Notes: generated by a model from the letters alone, not told the origin. Shown: positions 23,875-32,572, counted from the stretch's first letter. The stretch is 64,000 bases of DNA from Gemmatimonadales bacterium (GCA_036500345.1 DASYCE010000031.1:34728-98727), one strand, 5' to 3'. Program-made: numbers and translations.

Positions 23875-24498
23875 TCACTCGATCCGGATCGCCTCGAGAA
23901 TCGCGCGAATCGATGCCTGGTCAGGCATCAACAGGAAGGCACCGGTCAGGGGCTCACCGGTCCCTTCGGCGCGGAACGATGTATCGACGCAGAACACCAG
24001 ATCGCCTGGCGCCTCCCTCGGATCGGCGGTCGATCCGATCGCCTGCGCCGTCGGTCCGATCGTCAGCGAAGGGACCGACGGCAGGAGCATCATCCCCATG
24101 AAGTTGCTCAGGGCGGTGAGATATGCCGAGCAGACGATGTTGCCGACCTCCTTGAGCCCCGACTGCTCGAGCTCGCCGAGGGCGCGCGGCGGCCCGGGAG
24201 GGCGCCGGAGAATCAGGTCGCACAACCGCGTGGCGTCGTACTCTCCGAAGGTGAGCAACGCCCGGCCGGTGAGATCGCCGAGCATTCGCATGGCGACGAC
24301 CGCGACATGATCGCCGAAGGCGCGCACCATCGTCGGCACTTCACCGAAGTGCACCCGGCGCACGCTGGGCACCGAGATCATGATGCGCTGATCGGTGAGC
24401 TGCGAGAGTGCGGTCGCGGCGTGCCCCGCGCCGATCGTCGCGACTTCGCGCAGGCCGTCGTGCCGGAGCGCTTCGATGTCGTTCGGAGTCGAGGTCAT
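23875..24498 (-). CDS. cheC: CheC-type CheY-P phosphatase
   Basis: The 207-residue protein has the duplicated CheC/CheX fold. The second active site is intact: SGLKEVGNIVCSAYLTALSNF, with the E-x2-N pair. The first site reads GLREVATIGAGHAATALSQL, where the usual Asn after E-x2 is Thr, so this half may be weak or inactive. CheC dephosphorylates CheY-P and in some species binds CheD; no cheD is in the window. It follows cheA by 31 bases. ATG at 24498 begins MTSTPNDIEALRHDGL. Confidence 0.9.
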   Translation of the reverse strand: MTSTPNDIEALRHDGLREVATIGAGHAATALSQLTDQRIMISVPSVRRVHFGEVPTMVRAFGDHVAVVAMRMLGDLTGRALLTFGEYDATRLCDLILRRPPGPPRALGELEQSGLKEVGNIVCSAYLTALSNFMGMMLLPSVPSLTIGPTAQAIGSTADPREAPGDLVFCVDTSFRAEGTGEPLTGAFLLMPDQASIRAILEAIRIE

Positions 24499-24529
24499 GA
24501 GAAAGTCCGGTCAGGAGTCGTCGGGCGAG

Positions 24530-26032
24530 TCATACCACGCTCGCCAGGTCCATCATCAGCGCCGGCAAACCGTCATCCAGCACCGTCGCACCGGTAATCC
24601 ATCGTGCCATCCCCGCCGGCCGATCGATCGGTTGCACCACGGCGTCGACCTGGCCGTGCACCGCATCGGCGAGGAGCGCCACGCGCTGGCCGTTGGCCTC
24701 GACCACGACCACCGGGCGATGCTGCGGCGGATCGTCGCCGCGATACTGCAGCAAGCGACGCAGGTCGACGATCGGCAGTGCGTCGCCGCGAACGAAGAGC
24801 ACCGCTCGGCCATCCTGCTGTCCGATCGATCCGGCTTCCGCCGCCACCAATTCCACCACATGCGTCAGCGGCATCACATACCGCTCCGACCCGATGCTGG
24901 TCACCAGTGCCCGCACGATGCCGAGTCGCGTCGGAAGCCGGATGCCGAAGATCGTCCCCCGGCCCGGCACCGTCGACAGCGAGAGGGACGCGCCCATTTC
25001 GCGCAGCCGCGCGACGACCACGTCGAGCCCGACACCGCGTCCCGACACCTCGGTGACCTGCGACGCGGTGCTGAATCCCGGTCGCTCCAGCACCGAGAGC
25101 AGCCCGTCGTCGGTCAGCACGGCGCGACTGTCGAGCATCCCCATCTCCCGGGCACGGCGCGCGACAGCGTCACGATCGATTCCGCGCCCGTCGTCACCGA
25201 CCTCGACCACCACCGCGTCACCGTCGCGGCGCGCGACGACCGTGATCCGCCCGGCGGGGCGTTTCCCTGCCGCGCGCCGCTCGTCCATCGTCTCGATCCC
25301 GTGGTCCACCGCGTTGCGCATCAGGTGCAGCAACGGATCGGCGAGTTGATCGAGAATCGCGCGGTCGACTTCGAGCCCCTCGCCGGTGATCTGCACCTGC
25401 ACTTCGCGACCGAGCTGACGCGCCAGATCCCGAACCATCGGCGGCACGCGCTCGAACACTTCGGCGAGCGGCGCCAGGCGGACGTCGAGGATGCGCGATT
25501 GCAGCGTGTCGAGCCGCCGGGCCATCCGGAGCGCCGCCTGCGAGATCGTCGAGAACGGGTCGATTTGTGCTCGCCGCTCGAGCTCCTGCCGCGCCGTCAC
25601 GAGCGCGCCGAGATCTCCGAGCAGTGCGTCGAGCCGATCGAGATCGACGCGAACGATTCGTGCACCCCGTACCGGTGCAGCTGATTCGGTATCGGCCACC
25701 TCGCTCGATGCAATTGCCGCTTCGCATGCGAGCGTCACTTCATCGAGCTCGATCGCGAAGGCGCGCAGCCACGCCGGTGTCGCCACCTGGCCGCCGCGGC
25801 GAACATCGCTCAGCCGCGTTTCCGTCGCGTGAACCAGGTCGGTCGCGGCCGCAAACTCCAGCGATGCCGCCATCCCCTTGACCGTGTGCAGCGCGCGGAA
25901 GATCTCCTCGGCCGGCTCACGCTCGGCGGGTGTGTCGATCCACAGGTCGAGCGCGCGACGTGCGCCGCTCAGCAGCGACCGCGTCTCCGACGCGAAGAGA
26001 GCGACGTAACGTGCGCGGCGCGGATCGGTCAT
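24530..26032 (-). CDS. cheA: Chemotaxis-type histidine kinase CheA
   Basis: The 500-residue protein has a P1/HPt domain with the phospho-accepting His in FRALHTVKGMAASLEF (His about 49). A dimerisation helix pair follows, then a kinase domain with N box HLMRNAVDHGIE, G1 VGDDGRGID and G2 GRGVGLDVV. The C-terminal CheW-like domain (VMPLTHVVELVAAEAGS ... LPALMMDLASVV) completes it. No separate P2 CheY-binding domain is evident; at 500 residues it is shorter than the enterobacterial form. The start ATG makes an ATGA overlap with the cheY stop. It presumably phosphorylates the adjacent CheY; no receptor gene lies in the window. Confidence 0.95.
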   Translation of the reverse strand: MTDPRRARYVALFASETRSLLSGARRALDLWIDTPAEREPAEEIFRALHTVKGMAASLEFAAATDLVHATETRLSDVRRGGQVATPAWLRAFAIELDEVTLACEAAIASSEVADTESAAPVRGARIVRVDLDRLDALLGDLGALVTARQELERRAQIDPFSTISQAALRMARRLDTLQSRILDVRLAPLAEVFERVPPMVRDLARQLGREVQVQITGEGLEVDRAILDQLADPLLHLMRNAVDHGIETMDERRAAGKRPAGRITVVARRDGDAVVVEVGDDGRGIDRDAVARRAREMGMLDSRAVLTDDGLLSVLERPGFSTASQVTEVSGRGVGLDVVVARLREMGASLSLSTVPGRGTIFGIRLPTRLGIVRALVTSIGSERYVMPLTHVVELVAAEAGSIGQQDGRAVLFVRGDALPIVDLRRLLQYRGDDPPQHRPVVVVEANGQRVALLADAVHGQVDAVVQPIDRPAGMARWITGATVLDDGLPALMMDLASVV

Positions 26033-26394
26033 CCACCCAGTACGCGCTGAACCGCTTCGAGCACCCGCGCCGGCTGAAACGGCTTGACCACGAAGTCCTT
26101 GGCGCCGGCCTGGATCGCTTCCACCACCAGCGCCTGCTGGCCCATCGCGCTGCACATCAGGATCCTGGCCGCCGGATCGGCCGCGACGATCGCGCGGACC
26201 GCATCGATGCCGCCCATGTCGGGCATCACGATATCCATCGTGACGAGATCGGGCTTGAGCACCTTGTAGCGGTCGACCGCCTGCAGGCCGCTTTCCGCCT
26301 CGCCGACCACGTCATAGCCGGCACCGCTCAGGATGTCGGCGATCATCGTTCGCATGAAGATCGCATCGTCGCAGATCAGGATCCGGTGCGCCAC
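26029..26394 (-). CDS. cheY: Single-domain response regulator CheY
   Basis: The 121-residue receiver domain starts VAHRILICDDAIFMRTMI. It has the acidic pair D9-D10, phospho-acceptor Asp in TMDIVMPDMGG (about D54), the conserved Ser in MCSAMGQ, and Lys in VVKPF. There is no output domain, so it should act by protein binding. The GTG start at 26394 is fixed by a strong Shine-Dalgarno sequence, GGAGGA, a few bases upstream. This is one of the few genes of the operon with a clear independent ribosome-binding site. It lies 22 bases after cheW. Confidence 0.94.
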   Translation of the reverse strand: MAHRILICDDAIFMRTMIADILSGAGYDVVGEAESGLQAVDRYKVLKPDLVTMDIVMPDMGGIDAVRAIVAADPAARILMCSAMGQQALVVEAIQAGAKDFVVKPFQPARVLEAVQRVLGG

Positions 26395-26416
26395 GCAAAG
26401 TCCTCCGGCTGAAGAA

Positions 26417-26779
26417 TCAGGCGAAAATCGCGGATGCGATCCGGCCCAGGTCAATTTCTGCAAGGCCCGTGCGAGCCTCCCCGACCAATTCCACCACGGC
26501 GTCGGCGACCAGACCGAACCGGCGGCCCTCCCATTCCACCACCACGATCTCGGAGCCGGTGGCACCACCGCCGCCAAGCTCGAGCGCCCGCACCGCGTCG
26601 GCGACCACCAGGATCCGGCCGCGGTGATTGGCCATCCCCCGAACGGCCTGGGCTCCCCCGGGCACCCGCACCATCCGCGCGTCGCGCAGGACCTCGATCA
26701 CGCTGACGACCGGGATGTACCAACGCGATCCGGCCATCTGCACCACGAGGCCGCCGACCCGCAGTCCCCCCTCAGTCAT
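26417..26779 (-). CDS. cheW: CheW-like coupling protein
   Basis: The 120-residue protein is a single CheW domain: WYIPVVSVIEVLRDARMVRVPG, RGMANHRGRILVVADAVRALELG, and RRFGLVADAVVELVGEA match the two interlocked SH3-like halves. It is somewhat shorter than standard CheW (about 150-165 residues), with a short N-terminal lead. It couples CheA to receptors in classical arrays. The start ATG shares its A with the rluD stop (TGATG), so the signalling genes are translationally tied to the housekeeping genes upstream. Confidence 0.9.
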   Translation of the reverse strand: MTEGGLRVGGLVVQMAGSRWYIPVVSVIEVLRDARMVRVPGGAQAVRGMANHRGRILVVADAVRALELGGGGATGSEIVVVEWEGRRFGLVADAVVELVGEARTGLAEIDLGRIASAIFA

Positions 26780-27777
26780 CAGTCGTCCGACCCGAAAAAG
26801 CCGAGGGACTGGAGCGCCTCGTCGGCACCCGGCACGGCACCGGAACCCGCCACCATCTCGAGCATCGGCCAGAGATCAGCCGGCCACGGGGAAGTCAGCC
26901 GCAGTGCCTCCCCGGTCACCGGATGGCGGAACGCGAGAAGTGCTGCGTGAAGCGCCTGCCGGGGAGCGATCTCCTCCAGTCGCCGCGCCGCCATCCGGGC
27001 ATTCCCGCCGATCCGCTTCGACCCTCCCGCCCCATAGACCGGGTCGCCCACCACCGGATGGCCGATCGATTCCAGGTGCACCCGGATCTGGTGGGTCCGT
27101 CCGCTGTGCAGTTCAAGCCGGACGAGGTCGGTCGACCCAAACCGGCTCACCGCAATGACATCGGTCCTCGCCCCACGCCCTGTGGGAAGTATCGCCATCC
27201 GCTTCCGGTCACGAAGGTCTCGGCCGATGGGGGCCTCGATCGAGAGGCGGTCCTCGTCGAGGTGCCCCCAGATCAGCGCGGCGTAGATTCGCGTCACCCG
27301 GCGCGCCGCAATCATCGCACCGAGCTTCCGGTGGGCGAGATCGTTCTTGGCCACGATGATGAGCCCCGAGGTGTCGCGGTCGAGCCGGTGCACGATGCCG
27401 GGCCGCCCCTCGGCGCCGCTGGCAAGGGTCGTCCCCCGGGCGATCAGCGCGTTGACGAGCGTGTCGTCCCAATGCCCGGGCGCGGGGTGCACCACCAGGC
27501 CAGCCGGCTTGTCGATCACCGCCAGGTGCTCGTCCTCGAAGACCACACGCAACGGAATCGGGTTTGGAGCGAGAACGCGCGCAGGTTCGGCGGGGACGTC
27601 TGCAAGGACGACCACATCCCCGCGCACCAGCGTGTGCGAGGCGCGAGCGGCGGCTGCGTTGACCGTCAGCGCGCCTGCAGCGAGCAGGCGCGCCGACTGG
27701 GTCCGCGAGATGCCGAGCTGATCGGCGAGAAAACGATCGAGTCGCTCAGTCCGCGCGACGGTGACGGAGAACGTCAC
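26779..27777 (-). CDS. RluD-family large-subunit pseudouridine synthase
   Basis: The protein of about 332 residues has an N-terminal S4 RNA-binding domain (ERLDRFLADQLGISRTQSARLLAAG). The RluA/RluD catalytic domain follows, with the active Asp in GRPGIVHRLDRDTSGLIIVAK and the later LHSGRTHQIRVHLESIGHPVVGDPVYG motif. RluD isomerises uridines in helix 69 of 23S rRNA. Exact site specificity cannot be read here. The start is uncertain: GTG at 27777 follows the lspA stop by ten bases, while an ATG at 27825 would overlap lspA. Its stop overlaps the cheW start. Confidence 0.9.
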   Translation of the reverse strand: MTFSVTVARTERLDRFLADQLGISRTQSARLLAAGALTVNAAAARASHTLVRGDVVVLADVPAEPARVLAPNPIPLRVVFEDEHLAVIDKPAGLVVHPAPGHWDDTLVNALIARGTTLASGAEGRPGIVHRLDRDTSGLIIVAKNDLAHRKLGAMIAARRVTRIYAALIWGHLDEDRLSIEAPIGRDLRDRKRMAILPTGRGARTDVIAVSRFGSTDLVRLELHSGRTHQIRVHLESIGHPVVGDPVYGAGGSKRIGGNARMAARRLEEIAPRQALHAALLAFRHPVTGEALRLTSPWPADLWPMLEMVAGSGAVPGADEALQSLGFFGSDD

Positions 27778-27787
27778 TCCGCCGCGA

Positions 27788-28294
27788 TCAGGCTGCAGCG
27801 CGGGAGGCGGCGGCGCGCCGGGCATCTTCGCGCCAGAGTGAAAGGGCCAGCGCAATGGCGCCGCAGGTCACGGCAATATCCGCGACGTTGAATGTCGGCC
27901 ACCGCAACGTGCCCGCGCCGATGTCGATGAAATCGACTACGCCGCGCGCCGAGAGAATGCGGTCGATCGCATTCCCCGCCGCACCACCGGCGACGAATGC
28001 CACCGCGAACTGTCGCAGGTGATCGCCCGGCACCGCCTGTCGCGCGGCGAGGTAGAGCCACACGATCGCCGCAACGGCGATCGCCAGGAAGATCCATCGC
28101 TGCCAGACGCCGAGGTCGAGTCCGAACGCGGCACCCTGATTGTGGACGAGCCGGAACTGCACCGCATCCCCGATCACCGACACCACCCGCTCGCCCAGGC
28201 TCCGCTCCGCCACCAGCTTGGTGATCCGGTCGAGCACGATGGTGATCAGCATGATTGCCCAGAACGGGCGATTCCCGTTACCGCCGCTTGGCAT
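27788..28294 (-). CDS. lspA: Signal peptidase II (lipoprotein signal peptidase)
   Basis: LspA cleaves prolipoproteins in the inner membrane. The 168-residue protein has four hydrophobic segments and the conserved motifs NQGAAFG, GGAAGNAIDRI and GVVDFIDI; the Asp of NAIDR and of VVDF are the catalytic pair. An Ala/Arg-rich tail ends the protein. ATG at 28294 overlaps the end of the zinc-finger gene by 17 bases. A lipoprotein-like secreted gene at the right edge of the window is one possible substrate type. Confidence 0.95.
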   Translation of the reverse strand: MPSGGNGNRPFWAIMLITIVLDRITKLVAERSLGERVVSVIGDAVQFRLVHNQGAAFGLDLGVWQRWIFLAIAVAAIVWLYLAARQAVPGDHLRQFAVAFVAGGAAGNAIDRILSARGVVDFIDIGAGTLRWPTFNVADIAVTCGAIALALSLWREDARRAAASRAAA

Positions 28295-28661
28295 CCTCTT
28301 CCTTTTCCTTGCACGCGATGCAGAGCCGCGCGTGCGGCAGCGCATCGAGCCGTTCGAAATCGATCTCGACGCCGCACTGATGGCACCGTCCGAATTTGTC
28401 GGGCTGGTTGTACATCCGGCGCAGCGCTTCGTTGATGTGCCAGAGGTACCGCCCCTCCTGCGACGCGAAGAGGAACTGCTTTTCGCGCTCCATGGCGTCG
28501 GTGCCCTGGTCCGCCATGTGGAACGAATACGAGGAGAGGTCGCCGTCCGACGATTGCAGCGTCGCATTGAACGACTCGTCGTAGTACCCGAGCTCCTTCA
28601 TGACGCGCGTGCGTTCCTCGAGCAGCCGCTTCTCGAGGTGCTTCAACTGGGTCTTCGTCAC
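28278..28661 (-). CDS. DksA/TraR-type C4 zinc-finger protein
   Basis: The 127-residue protein has an N-terminal helical hairpin (LKHLEKRLLEERTRVMKELGYYDESF). A C-terminal zinc finger has four Cys in GRCHQCGVEIDFERL and ARLCIACKEKEED. This is the DksA/TraR family, whose members bind the RNA polymerase secondary channel. The coiled coil is short, and the DksA acidic tip DxxDxA is not obvious, so regulatory details are open. The GTG start makes a GTGA overlap with the ileS stop. A DksA-like gene before lspA is a common arrangement in several phyla. Confidence 0.88.
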   Translation of the reverse strand: MTKTQLKHLEKRLLEERTRVMKELGYYDESFNATLQSSDGDLSSYSFHMADQGTDAMEREKQFLFASQEGRYLWHINEALRRMYNQPDKFGRCHQCGVEIDFERLDALPHARLCIACKEKEEDAKRR

Positions 28662-31600
28662 AGGCTGTCCGGATGTGGTGGGCCGGAAAGGGTCCGGCCG
28701 TCCCCGACCTGCCGCACCGCAAGCGTCGCGGCAAGGTCATCGATCGTGATCTCTTCGCTTCGGTCGTGCGCGTCCAGTGCATCGCCGGTACGGAATTCTC
28801 TCGCCAGTGTTTCCGCGCCGATGTGGTCGCGGTGGTGCCGGGCCGCATCAATCAGTGCGGGATCACCGATGACGGATACCGCGATCCGCGCCGACACATC
28901 GTAGCCCGCGTCCTTGCGCAGCCGCTGGATGCGGTTGACCAGCTCGCGCGCCAATCCTTCGCGAATCAGCGGCGGCGTAAGCTCAGGGTCGAGCGCCACG
29001 ACGAACGGGCCGTCGGTCGCGACCGGCCAATCGGTGGCGACGTCGCGCTCGACCACCACATCTTCGGGGAGCAGTTCCACCGTCTCGCCGCCGATCGTGA
29101 GTGGGCACGGATCGCCGTGCTCCAGCCGCTGCAGGCCGGTGCGGTCGAGCTGCGCCACCGCCGCCGCAATCTCCTTGACCCGCGATCCGAATCGCTTGCC
29201 GAGGGTGCGGAAGTTCGGCTTGCCACGCAGCCGGACGAGGTCGGCGTCGCTCGCCACGACGTCGATCTGCTTGACGTTGGTCTCCGACATCAGCAATGGC
29301 AGCAGCGATTCGAACACGGATCCTCGTGTCCCGGCGGGCACTGCCACCTTCATCACCGCCAGCGGCTGGCGCACGCGAATCTTCGCCGTCTCCCTCGCGG
29401 CCCGACCAAGCGACGTCAGGCGGCGCACCGCGTCCATCGCGACGTCGAGCTCGGAATCGAGCCGCCCGCGATCCGCCGGAAACGCTGCGAGGTGCACCGA
29501 AGTTCCGGTCAGCGCCCGGTGCAACCAGTCGCTGGCGAATGGTGCCGCCGGTGCCAGCAACGCGGCAGTCGTCGCCAGCGCCTCGGCCAGCGTTGCGACC
29601 GCGGAGGGATCGGCCTCGCTGTCGGGGGCCCAGAATCGGCCGCGATTGGTCCGGACATACCAGTTGGAGAGGTCGGCATCGACGAAATCGGCGACCGCCC
29701 GTGTCGCCGTGGTGACGTCGTACGCGTCGAACGCCGCGCGCACCGCCGCCACCGTCGCATCGACGCGCCCGAGGATCCAGCGATCGGCGTCGCTGCGTTT
29801 CGAGAACTCGGGAGCCGTTCCGCCACCGGCACCGGCGTACAGCGCGAAGAACTGATAGGTATTGCGCAGCGTGACCAGGAACTTCCCCGCCGTCTCGACC
29901 AGCTGCGCGGTATCGAATCGCTTCGGCTGCCAGACCTGGCTCGATAGCAGCATGTAGAGCCGCGCTGCGTCGGCGCCGTGCTCGGCGATCAGCTCCCACG
30001 GATTGACGACGTTCCCGCGGCTCTTCGACATCTTGTGGCCACTGGCATCGAGCACCAGCTCGTTGACGATCACGTTCCGGTACGGCGCCGTATCGAACAC
30101 GGCGGTCGCGATCGCCAGGAGCGAGTAGAACCATCCGCGGGTCTGGTCGACGCCCTCGCAGATGTAATCGGCCGGGAAATGCGACGCGAAGTCACTATGG
30201 TTTTCGAAAGGATAGTGCCACTGGGCGTACGGCATCGACCCGGAATCGAACCAGGTGTCGATCACTTCCGGCACGCGCCGCATCGTCCCGCCGTCGGGCG
30301 CGGCCCAGGTAACCTCGTCGATCCACGGCTTGTGGACGTCGAGGTCGTTGGCCGGGACAAATCCGGTGCGTTCCTTCAGTTCCTCGTACGACCCGATCAC
30401 CTCGATCACCGACGGGTCACGATCGCTGACCCAGATCGGCAGCGGCGTCCCCCAGTACCGCTCGCGCGACAGCGCCCAGTCGACGTTGTTGCCGAGCCAT
30501 TCGCCGAAACGGCCACTTCCCATCTCGGGCGGGTGCCAGGCGATGTCGGCGTTGAGCTGCGACATCCGGTCCTTGATCGCCGACGTGCGGATGAACCACG
30601 AGTCGCGCGCCAGATAGATCAGCTTGCTCCGGCAGCGCCAGCAGTGCGGGTAGCTGTGGGTATGCTGCTCGGTCTTGAGATGGCGACCGAGTTCCTTGAG
30701 CCGCCTGATGATCAGTTCGTTGGTCGCGTCGGAGGTGACGAGCAGCCCTTCGAGTTCGGGCCAGCTGGTTCTGGTGAAGGTGCCGTCGGCTGCCACCGGC
30801 CGGAGCAACGCGAGCCCGTGCTCCTGGCCGGCGGCAAAGTCGTCGGAGCCGAACGCCGGCGCCATGTGCACCAGCCCGGACCCGTCGGTTGCCGTGACGA
30901 AGTCGCCGGGGACGACGATCGAATGCTTCCCGGCCTCGGCAATCGGCACGATCTCGAGCGGGCGGCGATAGCGGAGGCCGACGAGCGATGCTCCGGTGAA
31001 CGTTGCCGCCGGCACCGCATCTGCGCCGAGTTCCTTCATCAGGTCGGCGCGCGACGTGGCCGCGATCAGGAGCCGCCCGTCGGGAAGCCGGAATGTGCCG
31101 TACTCGAGTTCCGGATTCACCGCGACTGCCACATTGCTCGGCAACGTCCACGGCGTCGTCGTCCAGATCACCAGTTCGCGGCGCGAATCATCGTCAACCG
31201 GGAAGGTGACGAAGACCGATCGATCGCGGATCTCTTCGTACCCGAGCGCGAGTTCGTGACTCGACAGTGTCGTGCCACAGCGCGGGCAGTACGGCAGGAC
31301 GCGATGACCACGATAGAGGAGTTCGCGCTGGTGCAACTGCTTGAGCAGCGACCAGACCGATTCGATGTACGGGCGGGTGCACGTCACGTACGCGCGGTCG
31401 TAGTCGAGCCAGTAGCCGATCCGGTTGGAGAGCTCGACCCATTCGTCGCGATAGGTGAAGACGCTTTCAATGCAGCGGCGGTTGAACTCCGCGACGCCGA
31501 ACTCCTCGATGTCCTTCTTCCCCTTGAAGCCGAGCTGCTTCTCGATCTCGAGTTCGACCGGGAGACCGTGCGTGTCCCATCCCGCGATCCGTGTCACCCG

Positions 31601-31888
31601 CTTTCCGAGCATCACGTGGTAGCGGCAGACCATGTCCTTGATGGTGCGCGAGAAGACGTGGTGAATCCCGGGGCGGCCGTTGGCCGTGGGTGGCCCTTCA
31701 AAAAAGACCCACGGCGTGCCGCCCGACGTCTGCTGCTGCACCTGCGTGAAGAGCCCTTCGCTCCCCCATCGGGTCAGCAGGTCGCGCTCGAGCGCGTCGG
31801 CGTTCCCGGCGGGCCACGACGGATAACCGCGCGAGCGCCCCGCGGCCGGCGAATTCGACTCGTTCACGTTGCTCGACACGTCAGTCAC
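28658..31888 (-). CDS. ileS: Isoleucyl-tRNA synthetase (long, IleS2-like type)
   Basis: The 1076-residue class I synthetase charges tRNA-Ile. Visible motifs are the HIGH-equivalent FFEGPPTANGRPGIHHV near 60-78, AGWDTHGLPVELE, the editing-domain region, and KMSKSRGNVVNPW near residue 618. The length, the GRPGIHH form of the first motif, and a C-terminal domain with NFRTLGKRFGSRVKE fit the IleS2/eukaryote-like group rather than the 930-residue IleS1 group. That group is often mupirocin-insensitive, but nothing here tests it. The GTG start overlaps the yggS stop by 8 bases. Confidence 0.97.
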   Translation of the reverse strand: MTDVSSNVNESNSPAAGRSRGYPSWPAGNADALERDLLTRWGSEGLFTQVQQQTSGGTPWVFFEGPPTANGRPGIHHVFSRTIKDMVCRYHVMLGKRVTRIAGWDTHGLPVELEIEKQLGFKGKKDIEEFGVAEFNRRCIESVFTYRDEWVELSNRIGYWLDYDRAYVTCTRPYIESVWSLLKQLHQRELLYRGHRVLPYCPRCGTTLSSHELALGYEEIRDRSVFVTFPVDDDSRRELVIWTTTPWTLPSNVAVAVNPELEYGTFRLPDGRLLIAATSRADLMKELGADAVPAATFTGASLVGLRYRRPLEIVPIAEAGKHSIVVPGDFVTATDGSGLVHMAPAFGSDDFAAGQEHGLALLRPVAADGTFTRTSWPELEGLLVTSDATNELIIRRLKELGRHLKTEQHTHSYPHCWRCRSKLIYLARDSWFIRTSAIKDRMSQLNADIAWHPPEMGSGRFGEWLGNNVDWALSRERYWGTPLPIWVSDRDPSVIEVIGSYEELKERTGFVPANDLDVHKPWIDEVTWAAPDGGTMRRVPEVIDTWFDSGSMPYAQWHYPFENHSDFASHFPADYICEGVDQTRGWFYSLLAIATAVFDTAPYRNVIVNELVLDASGHKMSKSRGNVVNPWELIAEHGADAARLYMLLSSQVWQPKRFDTAQLVETAGKFLVTLRNTYQFFALYAGAGGGTAPEFSKRSDADRWILGRVDATVAAVRAAFDAYDVTTATRAVADFVDADLSNWYVRTNRGRFWAPDSEADPSAVATLAEALATTAALLAPAAPFASDWLHRALTGTSVHLAAFPADRGRLDSELDVAMDAVRRLTSLGRAARETAKIRVRQPLAVMKVAVPAGTRGSVFESLLPLLMSETNVKQIDVVASDADLVRLRGKPNFRTLGKRFGSRVKEIAAAVAQLDRTGLQRLEHGDPCPLTIGGETVELLPEDVVVERDVATDWPVATDGPFVVALDPELTPPLIREGLARELVNRIQRLRKDAGYDVSARIAVSVIGDPALIDAARHHRDHIGAETLAREFRTGDALDAHDRSEEITIDDLAATLAVRQVGDGRTLSGPPHPDSL

Positions 31889-32564
31889 GGGGACCGAAGA
31901 GGATGCTGCCCAGCCGCAGCATCGTCGCCCCTTCTTCCACTGCAGCGGGAAAGTCGCTCGACATTCCCATCGACAGTTGGGTCAGCGCCGGGAAGGTGCT
32001 GCGGCGGGCGTCACGAAGCTGGCGCAGCATCGCGAAGGCGCGGCGCTGTTCCCGTTCGTCGTCGGTCAACGCGGCCATCGTCATCAGGCCGCGGAGTTCG
32101 ACCCGGGGGAGAACGGCGATCGCGTCGAGCAATTCATCGAGGTGATCAGGATCGACGCCACCTTTCTGCGGTTCGTTGGAACAGTTCACCTGCACCAGGA
32201 TCGGTTGGCGTGGACCGATACCGACTCGCCGGTCGAATTCCTGGGCCAGCTCGATCCGGTCGATCGACTCGATCATGGCGAAGCGACCGATGACCTGCCG
32301 AACCTTGTTGCGCTGCAGTGTGCCGATCAGGTGCCACCCGATGGCGACGCCGGCACACGCTTCCTGTTTCGGGAGCGCCTCCTGCACCCGGTTCTCGCCG
32401 ACGATCCCGAGTCCCGCCTCTGCCGCGGCGTGGACCGCCTCGGGACCGTGCCCCTTGGTCACTGCCACGACCTCGACCGGGTGGCTCCATCCGCCGCGGT
32501 GCTGGCGCTCCGCGACCGTGGCCCTGATGGTGGCGAGGCGGGCGGCGAGGGCCGGTTCGGACAT
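31881..32564 (-). CDS. YggS-family PLP-binding protein
   Basis: This 227-residue PLP-homeostasis protein (YggS/PROSC family) has a TIM-barrel-like pattern with the PLP lysine in VEVVAVTKGHGPEAV, then GENRVQEALPK, WHLIGTLQRNK, and SMGMSSDFPAAVEEGATMLRLGSILFG at the end. It binds PLP and has no known catalytic activity. ATG at 32564 is chosen over an upstream in-frame start. A TAGATT -10-like box lies only 8 bases upstream, which would make the transcript almost leaderless. It is the first gene of the roughly twenty-gene transcription unit running down to 14046. Confidence 0.95.
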   Translation of the reverse strand: MSEPALAARLATIRATVAERQHRGGWSHPVEVVAVTKGHGPEAVHAAAEAGLGIVGENRVQEALPKQEACAGVAIGWHLIGTLQRNKVRQVIGRFAMIESIDRIELAQEFDRRVGIGPRQPILVQVNCSNEPQKGGVDPDHLDELLDAIAVLPRVELRGLMTMAALTDDEREQRRAFAMLRQLRDARRSTFPALTQLSMGMSSDFPAAVEEGATMLRLGSILFGPRD

Positions 32565-32572
32565 AACCGCCA

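Noticed and set aside
21808..31888. An identical CGTGACTGACG junction at both the PATAN/TPR overlap (21808-21815) and the yggS/ileS overlap (31881-31888)
   Set aside because: Both arise from a protein ending in Arg-Asp-stop overlapping a GTG-ACT-GAC start. Two occurrences are easily explained by overlap constraints and codon bias.
29978..32293. A long plus-strand open frame of about 770 codons opposite ileS
   Set aside because: It is antisense to a clear isoleucyl-tRNA synthetase. Its protein is Arg/Gly/His-rich with no domain, as expected of the complementary frame in GC-rich DNA. The same applies to long plus-strand frames opposite murE, ftsW, cheA, the DUF4175-like gene and others.
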